From Hydractinia symbiolongicarpus (taxonomy: Eukaryota > Cnidaria > Hydrozoa > Anthoathecata > Hydractiniidae), in contig NC_079885.1 of NCBI RefSeq assembly GCF_029227915.1, positions 496,001 through 560,000 on the forward strand: a DNA stretch of 64,000 bases. The letters are read 5' to 3'. The translations under genes were made by a program, and so were the position numbers. The notes beneath the pieces are model-generated. The model was not told the origin of the DNA. It worked only from the letters and a program-made list of their open reading frames with translations, and ran no database searches. Shown one piece after another: positions 24,096-36,179 of this stretch (position 1 is its first letter; each line of letters starts with the position of its first letter).

Positions 24096-24569
24096 GAATA
24101 GCCGATTCTTATTCGTTGTCCGGCGATTTTATGTCTGCGTTTATTTTTTCGCAACATACATTCAATCAAAATGTGCATTGGCTACATTAAAGCTACTTCG
24201 TCCCTGTGCAACCTTTGAAAATGGCTGCTAAAAACAATTCAAATCTTGGTAATAAAACAACATAAGAAAATTAAAAGTGCAGTACAAATTTAAATTAACA
24301 AATAATTTATTTATTTATTTAATAAAAACGTGATTAGCCTAATAGTTGCTAAAAAAATAAAGCTAGGAGATCATTAGGTAAAAAAAATTAACTAAAACTT
24401 GAAAATAAGTTGCCTAAACATTTAGCAATTTACATCAAAAAAGCGCTTTGTCCTGATAGGTCTTCATCCTTACACCGTAAAAAAATGGGCTACATTCTTT
24501 CATAATTCTTTCATATACTAACTATAAAGTAAAATTTAGAAGCACACCATGCATTGCACTTATCATTAG
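24096..24569. other. Non-coding AT-rich region upstream of the gene
   Basis: No open frame of note on either strand. It contains A/T runs such as TTTATTTATTTATTTAATAA near 24308-24327. Nothing else recognised. Confidence 0.5.
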
Positions 24570-24610
24570 GCTACTAATAATGCTTTGCTCTACCATTGAG
24601 CTATCCTTTT
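24570..24610 (-). pseudogene. tRNA-like 5' half with box A
   Basis: Three bases after the first fragment, AAAAGGA is followed by TAGCTCAATGG (box A), a D stem GCTC/GAGC with loop AATGGTA, and then AAGCA. No T arm follows. AAGCA can pair with TGCTT upstream in the first fragment, so the two pieces together look like a tRNA whose 3' half precedes its 5' half. Two truncated tandem copies explain this equally well. The acceptor strands pair at six of seven positions. Confidence 0.5.
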
Positions 24611-24613
24611 ATG

Positions 24614-24665
24614 TAAAGGAACTGGATTTGAACCAGCATCAAGCATGTTAAAAATACATCCTTTA
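24614..24665 (-). pseudogene. tRNA-like fragment, acceptor and T arm
   Basis: On the minus strand, TAAAGGA at 24665-24659 pairs perfectly with TCCTTTA at 24620-24614. Between them lies a T arm (GCTGG, loop TTCAAAT, CCAGT) with the box B core GGTTCAAATCC. The D arm and 5' half of the anticodon arm are missing; 52 nt remain. It looks like a decayed tRNA or tRNA-derived repeat. Anticodon not assignable. Confidence 0.5.
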
Positions 24666-24804
24666 AAAAGCAGAAATTTCAGAAAGGTAATTGTTGCAGT
24701 TCTACAAGAATTGTACTTTGATATAAAATATCTGCAGCATACTGTAAAAAAATAACAAATTTTCGCACTAAAATGAGCGGAACACATTTAAGCTTGGTTC
24801 CCAC

Positions 24805-25156
24805 TGTGGTTTAACTTGGGTTTAAATATAAAACCTAAAAGGTTTTAAATGTGTTTTAAAAATTAAAATAAAACCTGAGCATTCCCACTGTTTTAAAAGC
24901 AAAAACATTTCTCTCTTTGTAGCCTTTGTGATTTATCAAAAAATCACTGGATATTTGCGAATAAGTTCGCTAAGATTCTCTTCCTGTACCAAACTTATTT
25001 ATTTTCTGCCATTTTTTATTCTCTTTTCTGTCTTTAACGTGAAAATGCGCAAAATGTGCCCTAAAATCGTTGAAAACTCCTTTGTTGGTGCCTTTGAACT
25101 TTAAACCACAATATCAAAATTTTTTGATCTAAGGTTTTATTTTATCTGTGGTTTAA
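24805..25156. repeat. TGTGGTTTAA inverted/direct repeat cluster
   Basis: TGTGGTTTAA occurs at 24805-24814 and 25147-25156, and inverted at 25101-25110. Small hairpins lie inside: AAAACCT/AGGTTTT (24830-24846) and ATCAAAA/TTTTGAT (25113-25128). This may be the relic of a foldback element or MITE. The termini are not clear and no target duplication is evident. Confidence 0.4.
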
Positions 25157-26191
25157 ATTATGTTCATTTTTTTTACCAATGAAAGAACTAGTACTGGGAA
25201 ATCCTCATTCTTTATGCATAATCGAAGCCTAAAAGGTTAAAATTATATTATTACAAAGGACGACAAACCCAATAACTTGAACACAGACAAAAAATGATAA
25301 AACTTTAACAAATGTGAAGCTTTTGTTATAATCATTCCACTGTCACAGTAGAGAATCAACTAAATTACTAGTAAGAAACTTCTATCTCAACAGAAGAAAA
25401 TAAACCTAAAAATATAGAAATAATATCAAATAAATGATAAAAAACTAACAACTAGAAGGAACCTTCACATTGTCTTCAGTGCACAACTTTTCACTTGCGA
25501 ACATAGGAGACTCTGCCCCCTGCTTCGCAACCCTTTCTATATTGATTCAGGCACACTGTTTTTTTTAGTATCTATAATTTAATGACTCTCGTTTATCATT
25601 AATTTCCTTTAAATTATGATAAAAAACTACTCTAAAATTAAATTCCTAACAACAAAACAAGGTATTAGTATTGCAAATGAGAGATCATAATTAACTTGTA
25701 TATACCTATAGCTATAGAGGTATTGAGGACATTAGTATAGTGAACCTTTCATAAAGGGGAAAATTGCATACAGCTCTATCTTCAGAACACATATATAGTC
25801 ATTAATTTTAATAACAGAAATGAGATTCTACACAAAAGCATTTTATTTCATCACAACAAAATGTAGCTAATGTATTTAACCATAATCTGCAATACTCTGG
25901 TTATAAAGAGCTTTCGCTTGTGAACCTAGGGGATCCTGTCTAGAGGAAGAGCTATAGAAAATGTTCTATGATGTTTATTGCTATAACTGTCTATAACTGA
26001 ACTAACTTTTGGCTAATTTCTTAAAAATAAAATTATACACAGCTGGCGATATAGCTTTGACTGATTTTTCAATTAGCTAGGACAAATCCCACAAAGTTCA
26101 ATATGGCTACCACGACCTTCTGCTCACCCAGAAAATGCAGACCAGGTAATGGCGGCAATAAACTGGTTTTGGAGAACAGAGATAAAAAGAA
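25157..26191. other. AT-rich non-coding region
   Basis: No gene, RNA or repeat I can support. Many stops in all frames, short A/T runs. Confidence 0.5.
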
Positions 26192-26496
26192 TTGCTTGGG
26201 GCTAGCTGAATTTTACTAAATAAGTCAAACAAATTGTTGAAATACTTAGCAAAAACATTACTTTTAACATTTCTTACATGACATATGTGGCAACTATAAT
26301 AGAAAACCGTTTATCAGCACGAAAGCAGTCACAACATTAAAAAAAACCAAATTTTGGAAGAAAAAACTTTAAAATTTAGGAATTTCTTCTATATGCTGGA
26401 CATATCTCACGAAAGAAGTTGTAAATACATATCCATAGGCAATACAAAAACATATTTTCATTGTCTCTCCATAAAAATTCAGCCAGCCCCAAGCAA
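26192..26496. repeat. Inverted repeat, 23-bp arms
   Basis: The left arm (26192-26214, beginning TTGCTTGGGGCTAGC) and right arm (26474-26496) are reverse complements with one mismatch (GCTAGC against GCTGGC), 259 nt apart. The total is 305 bp. No target duplication is visible. It may be the remains of a small nested element or an imperfect long hairpin. An 82-codon plus-strand frame overlapping it (26354-26602) looks like chance. Confidence 0.6.
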
Positions 26497-26706
26497 AAAT
26501 ATACCTCATTTTGTACCCTTTAAACTTTCTCGTATTTCACAAAAGGAATCCCACATTATTCTCATGTACCTACATTTTTTGAAGATCGAAGAGTTCTACT
26601 GACCAAATATAATTCGAGTTGGGTACAGCGGTTTGTTAAAACAACACAACAAAGCTTCAAAGTCAGCAAAAAATCAATTTAAAAAAAGTGTGTATTTTGC
26701 AGACCC
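26497..26706. other. Right subterminal region
   Basis: AT-rich, no open frame, and no palindromes matching those at the left end. It contains AACAACACAACAAAG and an A-rich run before the right terminal repeat. Confidence 0.45.
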
Positions 26707-26724
26707 CGCCTTAACGTCGCCGAG
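26707..26724 (-). repeat. Right terminal inverted repeat (18 bp)
   Basis: CGCCTTAACGTCGCCGAG, with no mismatch to the left end. The satellite resumes immediately with TTTGATGAGACG. Confidence 0.95.
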
Positions 26725-29700
26725 TTTGATGAGACGCTGAATAAAAGAAGTTTAATCGCCGGCAAACGAAAACCCGCGACTTCCCGTAAATCCCAGACTC
26801 GGCCCGTATAGTCAAAAGTATACAAAGAAAGTACCCAGTGAGTAAACTCATTTCCCTAACGAATTTTTAAATTATTTTTTCATCACTAAAACGCATGAGA
26901 CTTGTAGTTTTCAAAAATGTTTTCATTTTTGATGAGACGCTGAGTAAAAGAAGTTTAATCGCCTGCAAACGAAAACCTGCGATTTCTCATAAATCCCGGA
27001 CTCGGCCCGTATAGTCAAAAGTGTACAAAGAATGTACCCAGGGAGTAAACTCATTTCCCAAACGATTTTTTAAATTTATATTTTACCACTAAAGCCCATG
27101 AGACTTGTAGTTTTTAAAAATGTTTTCATTTTTGATGAGACGCTGAATAAAAGAAGTTTAATCGCCGGCAAACGAAAATCCGCGATTTCCCGTAAATCCC
27201 GGTCTCGGCCCGTATAGTCAAAAGTATACAAGGAAAGTACCCAGTGAGTAAACTCATTTCCCTAACGAATTTTTAAATTATTTTTTCACCACTAAAACGC
27301 ATGAGACTTGTAGTTTTCAAAAATGTTTTCATTTTTGATGAGACGCAGAATAAAAGAAGTTTAATCGCCGGCAAACGAAAACCTGCGATTTCCCGTAAAT
27401 CCCGGACTCGGCCCGTATAGTCAAAAGTATACAAAGAGAGTACCCAGGGTGTAAACTCATTTCCCGAACGCTTTTTAAATTATTTTTTCACCACTAAAGC
27501 GCATGAGACTTGTAGTTTTCAAAAATTTTTTCATTTTTGATGAGACGCTGAATAAAAGAAGTTTAATCGCCGGCAAACGAAAACCTGCGATTTCCCGTAA
27601 ATCCCGGACTCGGCCCGTATAGTCAAAAGTATACAAAGAAAGTACCCAGGGTGTAAACTCATTTCCTGAACGATTTTTTCAATTATTTTTTCACCACTAA
27701 AACGCATGAGACTTGTAGTTTTCAAAAATGTCTTCATTTTTGATGAGACGCTGAATAAAAGAAGTTTAATCGCCGGCAAACGAAAACCTGCGATTTCCCG
27801 TAAATCCCGGACTCGCCCGTATAGTCAAAAGTATACAAAGAAAGTACCCAGGGAGTAAACTTATTTCCCAAACGATTATTTAAATTATTTTTCACCACTA
27901 AAGCCCATGAGACTTGTAGTTTTTAAAAATGTTTTCATTTTTGATGAGACGCAGAATAAAAGAAGTTTAACCGGCGGCAAACGAAAACCCGCGATTTCCC
28001 GTAAATCCCGGGCTTGGCCCGTATAGTCGAATGTATACAAAGAAAGTACCCAGTGAGTAAACTCATTTTCAAAACGATTTTTTAAATTATCTTTTCACCA
28101 CTAAAACTCTTGACACTTGTAGTTTTCAAAAATGTTTTCATTTTTGATGAGACGCTGAAAAAAAGAAGTTTAATCACCGGCAAACGAAAACCCGCCATTT
28201 CCCGTAAACCCCGGACTCGGCCCGCATAGTCAAAAGTATACAAAGAAAAAACCCAGGGAGTAAACTCATTTCCCGAACGATTTTTTAAATTACTTTTTCA
28301 CCACTAAAACGCATGAGACTTGTAGTTTTCAAAAATGTTTTCATTTTTGATGAGACGCTGAATAAAAGAAGTTTAATCGCCGGCAAACGAAAACCTGCGA
28401 TTTCCCGTAAATCCCGAACTCGGCCCTTACAGTCAAAAGTATACAAAGAAAGTACCCAGGGTGTAAACTCATTTCCCGAACGATTTTTTAAATTATTATT
28501 TCACCACTAAAGCCCATGAGACTTGTAGTATTTAAAAATATTTTCATTTTTGATGAGACGCTGAATAAAAGAAGTTTAATCGCCGGCAAACGAAAACCCG
28601 CGATTTCCCGTAAATCCCGGTCTCGGCCCGTATAGTCAAAAGTGTACAAGGAAAGTACCCAGTGAGTAAACTCATTTCCCTAACGAATTTTTAAATTATT
28701 TTTTCACCACTAAAACGCATAAGACTTGTAGTTTTCAAAAATGTTTTCATTTTTGATGAGACGCAGAATAAAAGAAGTTTAATCGCCGGCAAAAGAAAAC
28801 CTGCGATTTCCCGTAAATCCCGGACTCGGCCCGTATAGTCAAAAGTATACAAAGAAAGTACCCAGGGTGTAAACTCATTTCCCGAACGCTTTTTAAATTA
28901 TTTTTTCACCACTAAAGCGCATGAGACTTGTAGTTTTCAAAAATTTTTTCATTTTTGATAAGACGCTGAATAAAAGAAGTTTAATCGCCGGCAAACGAAA
29001 ACCTGCGATTTCCCGTAAATCCCGGACTCGGCCCGTATAGTCAAAAGTATACAAAGAAAGTACCCAGGGTGTAAACTCATTTCCCGAACGATTTTTTAAA
29101 TTATTTTTTCACCACTAAAGCCCATGAGACTTGTAGTTTTTAAAAATGTTTTCATTTTTGATGAGACGCAGAATAAAAGAAGTTTAACCGGCGGCAAACG
29201 AAAACCCGCGATTTCCCGTAAATCCCGGGCTTGGCCCGTATAGTCGAATGTATACAAAGAAAGTACCCAGTGAGTAAACTCATTTTCAAAACGATTTTTT
29301 AAATTATCTTTTCACCACTAAAACTCTTGACACTTGTAGTTTTCAAAAATGTTTTCATTTTTGATGAGACGCTGAAAAAAAGAAGTTTAATCGCCGGCAA
29401 ACGAAAACCCGCCATTTCCCGTAAACCCCGGACTCGGCCCGCATAGTCAAAAGTATACAAAGAAAAAACCCAGGGAGTAAACTCATTTCCCGAACGATTT
29501 TTTAAATTACTTTTTCACCACTAAAACGCATGAGACTTGTAGTTTTCAAAAATGTTTTCATTTTTGATGAGACGCTGAATAAAAGAAGTTTAATCGCCGG
29601 CAAACGAAAACCCGCGACTTCCCGTAAATCCCAGACTCGGCCCGTATAGTCAAAAGTATACAAAGAAAGTACCCAGTGAGTAAACTCATTTCCCTAACGA

Positions 29701-31640
29701 ATTTTTAAATTATTTTTTCATCACTAAAACGCATGAGACTTGTAGTTTTCAAAAATGTTTTCATTTTTGATGAGACGCTGAGTAAAAGAAGTTTAATCGC
29801 CTGCAAACGAAAACCTGCGATTTCCCGTAAATCCCGGACTCGGCCGTATAGTCAAAAGTAAACAAAGAAAATACCCAGGGTGTAAACTCATTTCTCGAAC
29901 GATTTTTTAAATTATTTTTTCACCACTAAAACGCATGAGACTTGTAGTTTTCAAAAATGTTTTCATTTTTGATGAGACGCTGAATAAAAGAAGTTTAATC
30001 GCCGGCAAACGAAAACCTGCGATTTCTCATAAATCCCGGACTCGGCCCGTATAGTCAAAAGTGTACAAAGAATGTACCCAGGGAGTAAACTCATTTCCCA
30101 AACGATTTTTTAAATTTATATTTTACCACTAAAGCCCATGAGACTTGTAGTTTTTAAAAATGTTTTCATTTTTGATGAGACGCTGAATAAAAGAAGTTTA
30201 ATCGCCGGCAAACGAAAATCCGCGATTTCCCGTAAATCCCGGTCTCGGCCCGTATAGTCAAAAGTATACAAGGAAAGTACCCAGTGAGTAAACTCATTTC
30301 CCTAACGAATTTTTAAATTATTTTTTCACCACTAAAACGCATGAGACTTGTAGTTTTCAAAAATGTTTTCATTTTTGATGAGACGCAGAATAAAAGAAGT
30401 TTAATCGCCGGCAAACGAAAACCTGCGATTTCCCGTAAATCCCGGACTCGGCCCGTATAGTCAAAAGTATACAAAGAAAGTACCCATGGTGTAAACTCAT
30501 TTCCCGAACGCTTTTTAAATTATTTTTTCACCACTAAAGCGCATGAGACTTGTAGTTTTCAAAAATTTTTTCATTTTTGATGAGACGCTGAATAAAAGAA
30601 GTTTAATCGCCGGCAAACGAAAACCTGCGATTTCCCGTAAATCCCGGACTCGGCCCGTATAGTCAAAAGTATACAAAGAAAGTACCCAGGGTGTAAACTC
30701 ATTTCCTGAACGATTTTTTCAATTATTTTTTCACCACTAAAACGCATGAGACTTGTAGTTTTCAAAAATGTCTTCATTTTTGATGAGACGCTGAATAAAA
30801 GAAGTTTAATCGCCGGCAAACGAAAACCTGCGATTTCCCGTAAATCCCGGACTCGCCCGTATAGTCAAAAGTATACAAAGAAAGTACCCAGGGAGTAAAC
30901 TTATTTCCCAAACGATTATTTAAATTATTTTTCACCACTAAAGCCCATGAGACTTGTAGTTTTTAAAAATGTTTTCATTTTTGATGAGACGCAGAATAAA
31001 AGAAGTTTAACCGGCGGCAAACGAAAACCCGCGATTTCCCGTAAATCCCGGGCTTGGCCCGTATAGTCGAATGTATACAAAGAAAGTACCCAGTGAGTAA
31101 ACTCATTTTCAAAACGATTTTTTAAATTATCTTTTCACCACTAAAACTCTTGACACTTGTAGTTTTCAAAAATGTTTTCATTTTTGATGAGACGCTGAAA
31201 AAAAGAAGTTTAATCACCGGCAAACGAAAACCCGCCATTTCCCGTAAACCCCGGACTCGGCCCGCATAGTCAAAAGTATACAAAGAAAAAACCCAGGGAG
31301 TAAACTCATTTCCCGAACGATTTTTTAAATTACTTTTTCACCACTAAAACGCATGAGACTTGTAGTTTTCAAAAATGTTTTCATTTTTGATGAGACGCTG
31401 AATAAAAGAAGTTTAATCGCCGGCAAACGAAAACCTGCGATTTCCCGTAAATCCCGAACTCGGCCCTTACAGTCAAAAGTATACAAAGAAAGTACCCAGG
31501 GTGTAAACTCATTTCCCGAACGATTTTTTAAATTATTATTTCACCACTAAAGCCCATGAGACTTGTAGTATTTAAAAATATTTTCATTTTTGATGAGACG
31601 CTGAATAAAAGAAGTTTAATCGCCGGCAAACGAAAACCCG
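26725..31640 (+). repeat. 15-mer HOR (3,040 bp)
   Basis: Landmarks 3,040 bp apart include the monomers starting near 27531/30571 and 28313/31353. The second unit, about 28571-31600, holds the intact equivalent of the transposon insertion site at 29561-29565. Unit 1 resumes at 26725 after the transposon and is one monomer shorter than unit 2 near 26970. Confidence 0.88.
26879..27083 (+). repeat. Fusion monomer from a one-monomer deletion
   Basis: The left part (ATCACTAAAACGC, GAGTAAAAG, CGCCTGCAAACG) matches the sister monomer at about 29720. The right part (ATTTCTCATAAATCC, AAAGTGTACAAAG) matches the next one at about 29923. The junction lies within 26967-26985, where the two sister monomers are identical. 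Confidence 0.8.
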
Positions 31641-34600
31641 CGACTTCCCGTAAATCCCAGACTCGGCCCGTATAGTCAAAAGTATACAAAGAAAGTACCC
31701 GGGGTGTAAACTCATTTCATGAACGATTTTTTAAATTATTATTTCACAACTAAAGCCCGTGAGACTTGTAGTTTTTAAAAATGTTTTCATTTTTGATGAG
31801 ACGCTGAATAAAAGAAGTTTAATCGCCGGCAAACGAAAACCCGCGACTTCCCGTAAATCCCAGACTCGGCCCGTATAGTCAAAAGTATACAAAGAAAGTA
31901 CCCGGGGTGTAAACTCATTTCATGAACGATTTTTTAAATTATTATTTCACAACTAAAGCCCGTGAGACTTGTAGTTTTTAAAAATGTTTTCATTTTTGAT
32001 GAGACGCTGAGTAAAAGAAGTTTAATTGCCGGCAAACGAAAACCCGCGACTTCCCGTAAATCCCGGACTCGGCCCGTATAGTCAAAAGTATACAAAGAAA
32101 GTACCCAGGAAGTAAACGCATTTCCCGAACGATTTTTTAAATTAATTTTCACCACTAAAACGCATGAGACTTGTAGTTTTCAGAAATGTTTTCATTTTTG
32201 ATGAGACGCCTAATGAAAGAGGTTTAATCGCCGGCAAACGAAAACCTGCGATTTCCTGTAAATACCGGACTCGGCCCGTATAGTCAAAAGTATACAAAGA
32301 AAGTACCCGGGGTGTAAACTCATTTCCCGAACGATTTTTTAAATTATTATTTCACCACTAAAGCCCATGAGACTTGTAGTTTTTAAAAATGTTTTCATTT
32401 TTGATGAGACGCTTAATAAGAGAGGTTTAATCGCCGGCAAACGAAATCCCGCGATTTTCCGTAAATCCCGGGCTTGGCCCGTATAGTCGAATGTATACAA
32501 AGAAAGTACCCTGTGAGTAAACTCATTTCCAGAACGATTTTTTAAATTATTTTTTCACCACTAAAACGCATGAGACTTGTAGTTTTCAAAAATGTTTTCA
32601 TTTTTGATGAGACGCTGAATGAAAGAAGTTTAATCGCCGGCAAACGAAAACCTGCGATTTCCGTAAATCCCGGGCTTGACCGGTATAGTCAAAAGTATAC
32701 AAAGAAAGTATCCAGGGTGTAAACTCATTTCCCGAACGATTTTTTAAATTATCTTTTCAGCACTAAAACGCATGAGACTTGTAGTTTGCAAAAATGTTTT
32801 CATTTTTGATGAGACGCTGAATAAAAGAAGTTTAATCGCCGGCAAACGAAAACCCGCCATTTCCCGTAAACCCCGGACTCGGTCCGTATAATCAAAAGTA
32901 TACAAAGAAAGTACCCAGGGAGTAAACTCATTTCCCGAACGATTTTTTAAATTATTTTTTCACCACTAAAACGCATGAGACTTGTAGTTTTCAAAAATGT
33001 TTTCATTTTTGATGAGACGCTGAATGAAAGAAGTTTAATCGCCGGCAAACGAAAACCTGCGATTTCCCGTAAATCCCGGACTCGGCCAGTATAGTCAAAA
33101 GTATACAAAGAAAGTATCCAGGGTGTAAACTCATTTCCCGAACGATTTTTTAAATTATTATTTCACCACTAAAGCCCATGAGACTTGTAGTTTTTAAAAA
33201 TGTTTTCCTTTCTGATGAGACGCTGAATAAAAGAAGTTTAATCGCCGGCAAACGAAAACCTGCGATTTCCCGTAAATCCCGGACTCGGCCCGTATAGTCA
33301 AAAGTATAATAAGAAAGTACCCAGGGAGTAAACTCATTTCCCGAACGATTTTTTAAATTATTTTTTCACCACTAAAACGCATGAGACTTGTAGTTTTCAG
33401 AAATGTTTTCATTTTTGATGAGACGCTTAATGAAAGTGGTTTAATTGCCGGCAAACCAAAACCCGCGATTTCCGTAAATCCCGGGCTTGGCCCGTATAGT
33501 CGAATGTATACAAAGAAAGTACCCTGTGAGTAAACTCATTTCCCAAACGATTATTTAAATTATTATTTCACCACTAAAGCCCATGAGACTTGTAGTTTTT
33601 AAAAATGTTTTCATTTTTGATGAGACGCAGAATAAAAAAAGTTTAACCGGCAGCAAACGAAAACCCGCGATTTCCCGTAAATCCCGGGCTTGGCCCGTAT
33701 AGTCGAATGTATACAAAGAAAGTACCCAGTGAGTAAACTCATTTTCAAAACTCATTTTTAAATTATTATTTCACCACTAAAGCCCATGAGACTTGTAGTA
33801 TTTAAAAATATTTTCATTTTTGATGAGACGCTGAATAAAAGAAGTTTAATCGCCGGCAAACGAAAACCCGCGACTTCCCGTAAATCCCAGACTCGGCCCG
33901 TATAGTCAAAAGTATACAAAGAAAGTACCCGGGGTGTAAACTCATTTCATGAACGATTTTTTAAATTATTATTTCACAACTAAAGCCCGTGAGACTTGTA
34001 GTTTTTAAAAATGTTTTCATTTTTGATGAGACGCTGAGTAAAAGAAGTTTAATTGCCGGCAAACGAAAACCCGCGACTTCCCGTAAATCCCGGACTCGGC
34101 CCGTATAGTCAAAAGTATACAAAGAAAGTACCCAGGAAGTAAACGCATTTCCCGAACGATTTTTTAAATTAATTTTCACCACTAAAACGCATGAGACTTG
34201 TAGTTTTCAGAAATGTTTTCATTTTTGATGAGACGCCTAATGAAACAGGTTTAATCGCCGGCAAACGAAAACCTGCGATTTCCTGTAAATACCGGACTCG
34301 GCCCGTATAGTCAAAAGTATACAAAGAAAGTACCCGGGGTGTAAACTCATTTCCCGAACGATTTTTTAAATTATTATTTCACCACTAAAGCCCATGAGAC
34401 TTGTAGTTTTTAAAAATGTTTTCATTTTTGATGAGACGCTTAATAAGAGAGGTTTAATCGCCGGCAAACGAAATCCCGCGATTTCCCGTAAATCCCGGGC
34501 TTGGCCCGTATAGTCGAATGTATACAAAGAAAGTACCCTGTGAGTAAACTCATTTCCAGAACGATTTTTTAAATTATTTTTTCACCACTAAAACGCATGA

Positions 34601-35580
34601 GACTTGTAGTTTTCAAAAATGTTTTCATTTTTGATGAGACGCTGAATGAAAGAAGTTTAATCGCCGGCAAACGAAAACCTGCGATTTCCGTAAATCCCGG
34701 GCTTGACCGGTATAGTCAAAAGTATACAAAGAAAGTATCCAGGGTGTAAACTCATTTCCCGAACGATTTTTTAAATTATCTTTTCAGCACTAAAACGCAT
34801 GAGACTTGTAGTTTGCAAAAATGTTTTCATTTTTGATGAGACGCTGAATAAAAGAAGTTTAATCGCCGGCAAACGAAAACCCGCCATTTCCCGTAAACCC
34901 CGGACTCGGTCCGTATAATCAAAAGTATACAAAGAAAGTACCCAGGGAGTAAACTCATTTCCCGAACGATTTTTTAAATTATTTTTTCACCACTAAAACG
35001 CATGAGACTTGTAGTTTTCAAAAATGTTTTCATTTTTGATGAGACGCTGAATGAAAGAAGTTTAATCGCCGGCAAACGAAAACCTGCGATTTCCCGTAAA
35101 TCCCGGACTCGGCCAGTATAGTCAAAAGTATACAAAGAAAGTATCCAGGGTGTAAACTCATTTCCCGAACGATTTTTTAAATTATTATTTCACCACTAAA
35201 GCCCATGAGACTTGTAGTTTCTAAAAATGTTTTCCTTTCTGATGAGACGCTGAATAAAAGAAGTTTAATCGCCGGCAAACGAAAACCTGCGATTTCCCGT
35301 AAATCCCGGACTCGGCCCGTATAGTCAAAAGTATAATAAGAAAGTACCCAGGGAGTAAACTCATTTCCCGAACGATTTTTTAAATTATTTTTTCACCACT
35401 AAAACGCATGAGACTTGTAGTTTTCAGAAATGTTTTCATTTTTGATGAGACGCTTAATGAAAGTGGTTTAATTGCCGGCAAACCAAAACCCGCGATTTCC
35501 GTAAATCCCGGGCTTGGCCCGTATAGTCGAATGTATACAAAGAAAGTACCCTGTGAGTAAACTCATTTCCAGAACGATTT
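31560..35580 (+). repeat. 10-mer HOR (2,027 bp), two copies
   Basis: Landmarks 31934/33961 are 2,027 bp apart. The upstream marker TTGTAGTATTTAAAAATATT (about 31562 and 33792) is 11 monomers apart, because copy 1 has an adjacent duplicated monomer with CCCGGGGTGTAAACTC (about 31641 and 31841). Other shared variants are GTAAACGCATTTCCC and GTATAATAAGAAAG. Confidence 0.8.
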
Positions 35581-35800
35581 TTTGAAATATTATTTCACCA
35601 CTAAAACGCATGAGACTTGTAGTTTTCAGAAATGTTTTCATTTTTGATGAGACGCTTAATGAAAGTGGTTTAATTGCCGGCAAACCAAAACCCGCGATTT
35701 CCGTAAATCCCGGGCTTGGCCCGTATAGTCGAATGTATACAAAGAAAGTACCCTGTGAGTAAACTCATTTCCAGAACGATTTTTTGAAATATTATTTCAC
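35380..35800 (+). repeat. Adjacent near-identical monomer pair
   Basis: Two neighbouring monomers share TTAATTGCCGGCAAACC, CGATTTCCGTAAATCC, ACCCTGTGAG and the unusual tail TTTTTTGAAATATTATTTC. This looks like a single-monomer duplication, against the usual pattern where nearest neighbours differ. Confidence 0.7.
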
Positions 35801-36179
35801 CACTAAAGCCCATGAGACTTGTAGTTTTTAAAAATGTTTTCATTTTTGATGAGACGCTGAATAAAAGAAGTTTAATCGCCGGCAAACGAAAACCCGCCAT
35901 TTCCCGCAAATCCCGGACTCGGCCCGTATAGTCAAAAGTATACAAAGAAAGTACCCAGGGAGTAAACTCATTTCCCGAACGATTTTTTAAATTATTTTTT
36001 CACCACTAAAACGCATGAGACTTGTAGTTTTCAGAAATGTTTTCATTTTTGATGAGACGCTTAATGAAAGTGGTTTAATCGCCGGCAAACCAAAACCCGC
36101 GATTTCCGTAAATCCCGGGCTTGACCGGTATAGTCGAATGTATACAAAGAAAGTACCCTGTGAGTAAACTCACTTCCAA

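Larger units (their letters stand above)
19109..26724 (-). mobile_element. 7,616-bp DNA transposon inserted in the satellite
   Basis: Non-satellite DNA bounded by perfect 18-bp inverted repeats and a 2-bp TT duplication, with satellite resuming in exact register on the other side. It is oriented here by its one recognisable gene, on the minus strand (21074-23990, with a possible continuation to 20497). The rest is AT-rich and non-coding, about 2 kb at the left and 2.7 kb at the right. Ends beginning CTCGG and a 2-bp duplication do not fit the TA of Tc1/mariner, the TTAA of piggyBac or the 8 bp of hAT. CACTA-like and ISL2EU-like elements also make 2-bp (or 2-3 bp) duplications, but the protein shows neither family clearly to me. 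It appears once in the window. Perfect terminal repeats and an undecayed junction suggest a fairly recent insertion. Confidence 0.92.

Noticed and set aside
24590-24787. 65-codon minus-strand open frame
   Set aside because: It overlaps the tRNA-like fragments, has no recognisable domain, and is most likely chance.
25492-25938. Similar 24-nt stretches at 25492 and 25915
   Set aside because: Only 18 of 24 positions agree and the similarity does not extend; it could be chance in AT-rich DNA.
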